This document shows, piece after piece, positions 35,213 to 39,902 of a stretch of DNA of 39,902 bases (position 1 is its first letter; every line of letters begins with the position of its first letter). The position numbers and the translations under genes are program-made. Source of the stretch: Cardinium hertigii_C (lineage in GTDB: Bacteria > Bacteroidota > Bacteroidia > Cytophagales > Amoebophilaceae); the NCBI RefSeq assembly GCF_050864855.1, contig NZ_JBOZWW010000051.1, positions 1 to 39,902 on the forward strand. Direction: 5' to 3'. The notes beneath the pieces are model-generated. The model was given only the letters and a program-made list of their open reading frames with translations, was not told the DNA's origin and did not search any database.

Positions 35213-36812
35213 AACCAGTAAGTCTGTTGTGATAATAAAATAATGTTAAAAGGTCTTGAATAAGTAGGTTCCCTTCTTCTGCTAATACCAGTGGTCGTGG
35301 GCTATGATAGATGCCCAATTTAGCCAATCCATCTTGGGCAATAGCATCCAATGAACCATGCTGTACAATAGGGGTAAATTTGATTTTTTTTGCTCTCTGA
35401 AGTTGTTGTAATGCTTCATAGGTATGGCCAAATGCTACCATAAAATCGGCATACTGGATTACGATACGGGGTAGATCCATGGAAAAATTTTGGCTTTTTT
35501 GAGCCAATTCATAGGCTACAAAAGCTACTAGATGGCTACTTAGAACGGTATTCATGGCGTAGTAAGTTGCTACGATTTTGTGGCTAACCATTTTAACATA
35601 GTCATCTGACCGCTTTCTATCAGCCGTTTTGATGGGAAGATCTAGAAACTGTTGATATAAATCTATTGCTTGGCCTTGCGCATCGTAACTATGTCCCTCT
35701 GTATCTACCCTATTTCCCATTACATCTAATGGTGTGCCTATATTAACGAATATTTCTGACCCTTTAAATAATACATTTTTACTAAAGAGCAGATTGGTGC
35801 AACAATCATTTTGCCGATGCATAGAGGTTTCACCCCCTTCTATTTCAACCGATTCACGTATCAATTGGCAGGCTTCTAATACACAGTGGTAATTGAGTAC
35901 TATAGGAAAAATAAAAACTTTCTTGGCACTTGCTCCTTGATTTTGGAAATTACGTTCTTGTGCCTCAAAAGGGGTGCTTAATAACCCTAATTTTAAATCA
36001 GATTCTATTGCACCTAAACGACTACGGGTTCCACCCGGATAAAATAGCGTATGACAGCCCCATTCCAGAATGAGTGATGCGTAATCTTTCTGTACTTGTA
36101 AGTAGGGTATGGTCTTTTTACGCCGATCCACTTTATAGGTACCTAGTTTATTAAAAATATAACGAAACCCTTTATGGTTAAATAAATTCAATCCTGCTCC
36201 CCAGGTCAGAGGAGGTAGTCCCAATTGTTGCATGGCCAATCCTATCACTACAGAATCCCAATTGCTCACATGGGTAGGTACCAACACAATAGTCCCTATT
36301 TGGGCCAACGCTCGAATGGTATCCCTTTGCCCCATCAAATGAAATTTCTCTTGCAACCTTTTGTGTGGAAAGGTCCAGCGTTTTGTTCCAAAGCGCAAAC
36401 AATGGGGCTTCAGCAGATAAACAAAAGTATGGTGCACACCTTTGGCTATACACTGATAATGACGGACACTAAAATAGCTACAAATTTCCCTTACATAACG
36501 TTCTATAACACTTTTTAAAAGCTTTGTTGCTTCCATTTTGTTTGCAATGGCAGCTGCCATTCCTTCCCAAAAAGAGCGATCATCTTTGGGATCACAATGC
36601 CATGGATCTGATGTTATTCTGGCTAACTCTCTCGAGGTTGTTTGTGCCAATATTCGGTAAAGTACTACGTCCATTGGATAGCGTGCACACAAAGATGTAA
36701 GACTTTTATCCACTACTTCTGTTAAGAAGGTTTTTTGGTTTTTATGAAGTATGGTAATGGGCCAACGACTGGGTTTAGGCTCAATAGACACAAACTGATC
36801 TTGAGTATACAT
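35187..36812 (-). CDS. PlsB-like glycerol-3-phosphate acyltransferase
   Basis: The 541 residues contain the acyltransferase blocks: HVSNWD (His181 to Asp186, the H-x4-D catalytic pair), GAGLNLFN (206-213) and FYPGGTRSR (257-265), where the family has FPEGTRSR. The middle of the block, YKVDRRKK, fits block II. The order and long N- and C-terminal flanks (180 and about 250 residues) resemble membrane-bound PlsB rather than the short PlsC type. No clear membrane segment is seen, so attachment would be peripheral. Overlap with gpsA supports the first acylation step on glycerol 3-phosphate. PlsC-like or 1-acyl specificity cannot be ruled out. Confidence 0.8.
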   Translation of the reverse strand: MYTQDQFVSIEPKPSRWPITILHKNQKTFLTEVVDKSLTSLCARYPMDVVLYRILAQTTSRELARITSDPWHCDPKDDRSFWEGMAAAIANKMEATKLLKSVIERYVREICSYFSVRHYQCIAKGVHHTFVYLLKPHCLRFGTKRWTFPHKRLQEKFHLMGQRDTIRALAQIGTIVLVPTHVSNWDSVVIGLAMQQLGLPPLTWGAGLNLFNHKGFRYIFNKLGTYKVDRRKKTIPYLQVQKDYASLILEWGCHTLFYPGGTRSRLGAIESDLKLGLLSTPFEAQERNFQNQGASAKKVFIFPIVLNYHCVLEACQLIRESVEIEGGETSMHRQNDCCTNLLFSKNVLFKGSEIFVNIGTPLDVMGNRVDTEGHSYDAQGQAIDLYQQFLDLPIKTADRKRSDDYVKMVSHKIVATYYAMNTVLSSHLVAFVAYELAQKSQNFSMDLPRIVIQYADFMVAFGHTYEALQQLQRAKKIKFTPIVQHGSLDAIAQDGLAKLGIYHSPRPLVLAEEGNLLIQDLLTLFYYHNRLTGYGLQAIFS

Positions 36813-36858
36813 GCTATATCTTTTTAACAGAATAAGTTGTAATTTAGGGCCGAATGGG

Positions 36859-37466
36859 CTGGACTAAAACTTTACTTGATCGGTTCCGTATGGCAAGATA
36901 ATAAGATCAAAATGAATATTTATTATTTTTCAGAAGAAATTAGTTTTAGATTAAGACGGAAAAGAAAAATTTCTGCTTGGCTGGAAAGGGTTATCCACCA
37001 AGAAGGCTACACCTTAATCCAGCTTAACTTTATTTTTTGTCCGGATACCTATTTACATGCTAAAAATATCACCTATCTGAGCCATGATACTTTAACAGAT
37101 GTGATCACATTCAACTATGCCACTGATGCAAAAACCATTTTGGGAGATGTGTACATAAGCATTGAACGGGTGAGGGAAAACGCGAAGACCTATAAACGCC
37201 AAATAGCAGCTGAGCTTTATATGGTAATGGTGCATGGTCTATTGCATTTATTGTCTTATAATGATCAAAACCCAGAAGAAGAATTGATTATAAGAGAAAA
37301 AGAAACTTTTTATCTTACGCAATTATGTCCTAATTTGGCCCTACAACCCTCCATACAGACTACTATCTAAGGATAGCATCTAGCGTAAAGTCTAGTAATC
37401 TGATTTTTTATCTTAGCATTTAAAAGTCTTACGGAACAATTTTCTTATTTTATTTTTTTAGTCCAG
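36859..37466. repeat. 11-bp inverted repeat pair flanking ybeY
   Basis: CTGGACTAAAA at 36859-36869 is mirrored exactly by TTTTAGTCCAG at 37456-37466, so ybeY lies between two inward copies about 600 bases apart. The sequence resembles the ends at 2103-2208 (GGACTG-A-run). These may be ends of a mobile element family, or a chance match given the A-runs. Confidence 0.4.
36912..37370 (+). CDS. ybeY: Endoribonuclease YbeY (16S rRNA maturation)
   Basis: A single-strand RNase needed for 16S rRNA 3'-end processing and ribosome quality control. Met at 36912 (MNIYYFSEEISF) fits the Bacteroidetes start, giving 152 residues; the frame extends 12 codons further up. The core is present: LTDVITFNY and LGDVYISIERV, then HGLLHLLSYND. 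The zinc motif in most bacteria is HGxLHLxGYDH. Here the two first histidines are kept (108 and 112) and the third position falls in NDQ (Asp118), as in other Bacteroidetes. It stands alone between the minus-strand lipid genes and the RING-like lipoprotein. Confidence 0.93.
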   Translation: MNIYYFSEEISFRLRRKRKISAWLERVIHQEGYTLIQLNFIFCPDTYLHAKNITYLSHDTLTDVITFNYATDAKTILGDVYISIERVRENAKTYKRQIAAELYMVMVHGLLHLLSYNDQNPEEELIIREKETFYLTQLCPNLALQPSIQTTI

Positions 37467-37727
37467 TATAAAGCCATATTTTTTAATTTTTTTATTAAAG
37501 CTTAAAGATAGCACTTAATAAAAACAAAAAATAATTTGTATATTCAAGTGTTAGATAAAAAAATCTATCACAAACGGTAAACATTACAAATACGGTAGCT
37601 ATAAAATAAGGTTTGGTATTTTTTTAGCCTTAAAATACGCCAAAAAAATCTATAATCTAGTACTTTTAACTCTATTTTAAAGAGCATATCTGCTTAATAT
37701 ATTTATAAAATATTTCAATTTATATAT
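37371..37727. other. AT-rich spacer, no gene
   Basis: The 357 bases contain several A/T homopolymer runs and the right arm of the ybeY-flanking inverted repeat (37456-37466). No reading frame, RNA gene or convincing terminator is seen. The upstream signals of the lipoprotein at 37728 must lie here. Confidence 0.4.
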
Positions 37728-38852
37728 ATGATCCACTATATAAATAGACCTAAATCAGGTTCTTTATTTTTTCTAAATCAGGTTGTTCTATTATTTAGTA
37801 TTCTATTCTTTGGTAGCAGTTGTTTTGAAGGTATTATTAAAAATAAAGGCAAAAAACCTTACGAATACAAAGAATCAATAACCTCCCAGAGATTAAACGA
37901 GAGATTAAACAAGAACCATAATCATTTCATGGATCATCTAGATAAAGCAAGCACTAAAATAAAAGCAGATTGTTTTCAAGATCAAAAAGAAGATCGAAAA
38001 GAGTCTATAAGAATAGGAGGCCAAGGGGCACCCATAAGAAGAGACAATAATCTGTATGCTTTAAGTGAAGAAGAAGATCTACAAAAAGCAATAGAAGCAT
38101 CTATCGAAACAGCATCCCAAGAGAACAGACGAAGAGGAAATAATGAGCATACTTTAAGTGAAGAAGAACTACAACAAGTATTAGAAGCATCTATAAGAAC
38201 AGCATCCCAAGAGATCAGAAGACAGCAATCTTTCGTCATGGAATCGTTTAGTAGGCTAGCTGCAGACTCCACATACGGGAACTACGAGTATCTATCAGAA
38301 TTAGCAGAAGGAAGGGAAGAATCAGGCGACTATATTGAAGAAGCGTTTACCATACCACTTGAACACCGTCAATGGCAAGAATACTCGTCCCTAGAAGCAT
38401 TAGCAGAACGAAAGGAAGCATCAAACGATCCTACTGAAATTGAAGAGGCAAAAAAAATTAGAGCACGGTTAGCAAAAATATACGACAAGCTGCTAGACAA
38501 GGAGGAAGAGAAGAAAAGGGCTAAATGCTCACCGCCCATTTCCACAGATGAAGCTATAAATAAGCTAAAAAAAGTTGTAAAACTGGTTGAACTTAATGAG
38601 TTGACGGAATGGAGAAAAGATTGCCAAGATAAGGAATGTGCAATGTGCAAAGACGAATGTATGCTGTGCACAGTTGAATTTAATCAACGAAGCAATGATT
38701 GCTATGCACTAACTACCGGTTGTGACTGTAATCAAATAGTATTTCATATAGATTGTATGGCAAATGCTGTCATTGCTTCATACAATAGCATGGCAGGAAA
38801 AGACAATAATCCTAAATACAAATGTCCTTTTTGTCGTAAATCTTTATTCTAA
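37728..38852 (+). CDS. Lipoprotein with ubiquitin-interacting-motif-like repeats and RING-CH-like zinc domain
   Basis: The 374 residues begin with a lipoprotein signal peptide (lipobox FGSSC, Cys32). Two tandem copies of a UIM-like helix follow: EEEDLQKAIEASIET (114-128) fits the ubiquitin-interacting consensus acidic-x-L-x-x-A-x-x-x-S, and EEELQQVLEASIRT (145-158) fits except for Val in place of Ala. Residues 187-241 hold another duplicated acidic unit. The C-terminus has cysteines and histidine in the order C311-x2-C314-x17-C332-x-C334-x5-H340-x2-C343-x22-C366-x2-C369, the C4HC3 RING-CH/PHD spacing, with CPFCRKSLF at the end. An extra CxxC precedes it (304, 307). A host-directed ubiquitin ligase is the obvious idea, but it is inference. 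Confidence 0.7.
   Translation: MIHYINRPKSGSLFFLNQVVLLFSILFFGSSCFEGIIKNKGKKPYEYKESITSQRLNERLNKNHNHFMDHLDKASTKIKADCFQDQKEDRKESIRIGGQGAPIRRDNNLYALSEEEDLQKAIEASIETASQENRRRGNNEHTLSEEELQQVLEASIRTASQEIRRQQSFVMESFSRLAADSTYGNYEYLSELAEGREESGDYIEEAFTIPLEHRQWQEYSSLEALAERKEASNDPTEIEEAKKIRARLAKIYDKLLDKEEEKKRAKCSPPISTDEAINKLKKVVKLVELNELTEWRKDCQDKECAMCKDECMLCTVEFNQRSNDCYALTTGCDCNQIVFHIDCMANAVIASYNSMAGKDNNPKYKCPFCRKSLF
38060..38224 (+). repeat. Duplicated UIM-like segment in the lipoprotein gene
   Basis: About 75 bases starting near 38060 (CTTTAAGTGAAGAAGAA...) recur starting near 38152 with many identical stretches, among them AGAAGCATCTAT and ACAGCATCCCAAGAGA. Both copies encode LSEEE(D)LQ...EASI.TASQE followed by arginines. 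The high DNA identity implies a fairly recent duplication. Confidence 0.8.
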
Positions 38853-38941
38853 AGAATTTATATAACTCTAAAAAGAATGTATATAATCTGAATGCAGGTT
38901 ATGATACTTAAAGTAGAGGTTGGACCTAAATAGATGCTTGC

Positions 38942-39661
38942 TCACCTCCAGCTCTTCCATTTGATTTGTATCAAACGAAAAAAACTTTCTCCTGCCATGA
39001 TTAAACCCATTTTGGACTCCCCTCGTACTCTATTGATAAAGGTAATAGGCAACTCTACTATATTGGCTCCATATTGATAAGCTAGAAATTTTATTTCTAC
39101 TTGAAAACTATATCCTACAGAAGCTATGTTTAAAATGTGATGGAGTAGGGTCCGCCGATAACAGATAAATCCAGCAGTGGTATCTTTAATAGGTATACCT
39201 GTAATAGATCGAGCCAACCAGTTGGCCACGTGGGACAATACCCTTCTCATCAATGGCCAATTCATCACACGTCCACCTGTAATATACCGCGAGCCAATCA
39301 CCATATCAATGGTAGGATCGGCGCACCTGGTTAAAAGTCGAGGCAAATCACTAGGCGCATGGGAAAAATCTCCATCCATGGTGCAAATATAGTCATAAGG
39401 ATAAGCCAGTGCCCAAGCAAATCCGGCCAAATAGGCACGGCCTAACCCTTCTTTTTTAGATCGATTTAAAAGATGTAATGCATCCGGGTAATTGGATTGT
39501 AGCCGTATGACCACCTCTGCTGTACCATCAGGGGAGTGGTCATCTACCACTAGAACATGTAACCCTATGTTTAAGCCAAAAATAGCTGCCAACAACTGTT
39601 CAATATTTTCTTGTTCATTGTAAGTAGGTATCACTACTACCGCACGCAGTAAGGCTGTCAT
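38942..39661 (-). CDS. Polyprenol-phosphate mannosyltransferase-like family 2 glycosyltransferase
   Basis: Moves a hexose from a nucleotide sugar to polyprenyl phosphate at the inner membrane, as in bacterial Dpm1/Ppm-type enzymes. The 239 residues have VVVIPTYNEQENI (8-20), the nucleotide-sugar site VDDHSPDGT (39-47), the metal-binding TMDGDFSH (94-101; the usual form is MDADFSH) and the typical later blocks IGSRYITGG and DTTAGFICYRR. There is no C-terminal membrane region, as in other short forms. The sugar is not certain. It begins 12 bases behind the uvrC end on the same strand, so it is probably co-transcribed with it. Confidence 0.88.
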   Translation of the reverse strand: MTALLRAVVVIPTYNEQENIEQLLAAIFGLNIGLHVLVVDDHSPDGTAEVVIRLQSNYPDALHLLNRSKKEGLGRAYLAGFAWALAYPYDYICTMDGDFSHAPSDLPRLLTRCADPTIDMVIGSRYITGGRVMNWPLMRRVLSHVANWLARSITGIPIKDTTAGFICYRRTLLHHILNIASVGYSFQVEIKFLAYQYGANIVELPITFINRVRGESKMGLIMAGESFFRLIQIKWKSWR

Positions 39662-39673
39662 TTATAAAATATT

Positions 39674-39901
39674 TCAGCTATTTTTAGCTAGATTGGCTTG
39701 GTCTAAAAAATAGTCATGCAATCGTTTCGCTTTTGATGGCCCAATTATGCCAGCTAAGGTTGATAAAGAACTGGATTGAATCGTTTTGGGGCTACCCAAT
39801 TTTTCTAATAGTGCGGCTAATGTCTTGGGCCCAATACCGGGAATAGCCTTCCATGTAGACTGGAATGTACTTTTGCTACGTTGTTTTCTATGAAAGGTAA
39901 T
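39674..39901 (-). CDS. uvrC: Excinuclease ABC subunit C, C-terminal end (partial)
   Basis: A frame entering from the right edge gives 75 residues and a TGA stop at 39674-39676. It starts FHRKQRSKSTFQSTW and continues IPGIGPKTLAALLEKLGS, then LSTLAGIIGPSKAKRLHDYF. This is the end of UvrC: the HRxxRSK segment that closes the RNase H-like nuclease domain, followed by the double helix-hairpin-helix DNA-binding domain. UvrC makes both incisions in nucleotide excision repair. The N-terminal nuclease and UvrB-binding parts are outside the window, so completeness cannot be judged. Confidence 0.88.
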   Translation of the reverse strand: MTFHRKQRSKSTFQSTWKAIPGIGPKTLAALLEKLGSPKTIQSSSLSTLAGIIGPSKAKRLHDYFLDQANLAKNS

Positions 39902-39902
39902 G

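Noticed and set aside
37233..37266. Loss of the third zinc histidine in YbeY
   Set aside because: HGLLHL followed by a non-His position is, to my knowledge, usual in Bacteroidetes YbeY, so it is not evidence of decay.
37982..38671. Two serine-rich minus-strand frames
   Set aside because: They are antisense to the RING-like lipoprotein. The serine runs are complements of its Glu/Lys-rich repeats.
1..39902. tRNA, rRNA or CRISPR array
   Set aside because: I read the spacers for cloverleaf-like or regularly spaced repeats and found none; a tRNAscan or CRISPR-finder run would settle it.

Overview
The window looks like a chromosome segment of a reduced, AT-rich endosymbiont of the phylum Bacteroidetes, most like the Amoebophilaceae (Candidatus Cardinium / Candidatus Amoebophilus). 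The reasons are a short 287-residue primary sigma factor, no obvious Shine-Dalgarno sequences, the Bacteroidetes forms of ParC and YbeY, many orphan lipoproteins, a secreted ankyrin protein, decayed insertion-sequence pieces and generous AT-rich spacers. The genus is an inference from gene content, not a database match.

Layout. 1-4293 (mostly minus strand): the tail of an unknown reading frame, a doubtful small lipoprotein, an SSS-family transporter and, upstream of it, a membrane protein with decayed histidine-kinase and SpoT-like HD regions. 4681-13666 (plus): a housekeeping block of dapF, an M16 zinc protease, ffh, rpsO, pnp, rpoD, trxB and an EamA transporter. 14156-18533: a glutamate-rich lipoprotein, rfbC overlapping it tail to tail, and three tandem paralogues of a secreted beta-barrel-like family on the minus strand. 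An orphan plus-strand terminator and possible small RNA lie between the first two paralogues. 18719-21780 (minus): parC and ppa. 22347-24805 (plus): yidC and ruvA. 24877-31344: an orphan lipoprotein with a duplicated domain, tyrS, a ComM/YifB ATPase, another lipoprotein and pgk. 31596-34110: a 20-repeat ankyrin protein followed by an IS3-type transposase remnant. 34154-36812 (minus): a PlsB-like acyltransferase overlapping gpsA, which together would make phosphatidate precursors. 36912-38852 (plus): ybeY and a lipoprotein carrying ubiquitin-interacting-motif-like repeats and a RING-CH-like C4HC3 zinc domain. 38942-39902 (minus): a polyprenol-phosphate glycosyltransferase and the C-terminal end of uvrC, cut by the window edge.

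Two groups stand out. Core functions (translation, RNA decay, secretion, repair, lipid precursor and envelope synthesis) are mostly intact, single-copy and ordered as in relatives. The accessory genes are almost all exported: lipoproteins, beta-barrels and an ankyrin protein, as expected of an intracellular symbiont facing a eukaryotic host. The best candidate for a new system is the putative ubiquitin-directed lipoprotein at 37728-38852. Next come the transporter/pseudo-sensor pair at the left end, the orphan terminator at 16949-16994 and a pseudoknot-like repeat set upstream of ppa. I found no tRNA, rRNA or CRISPR array.
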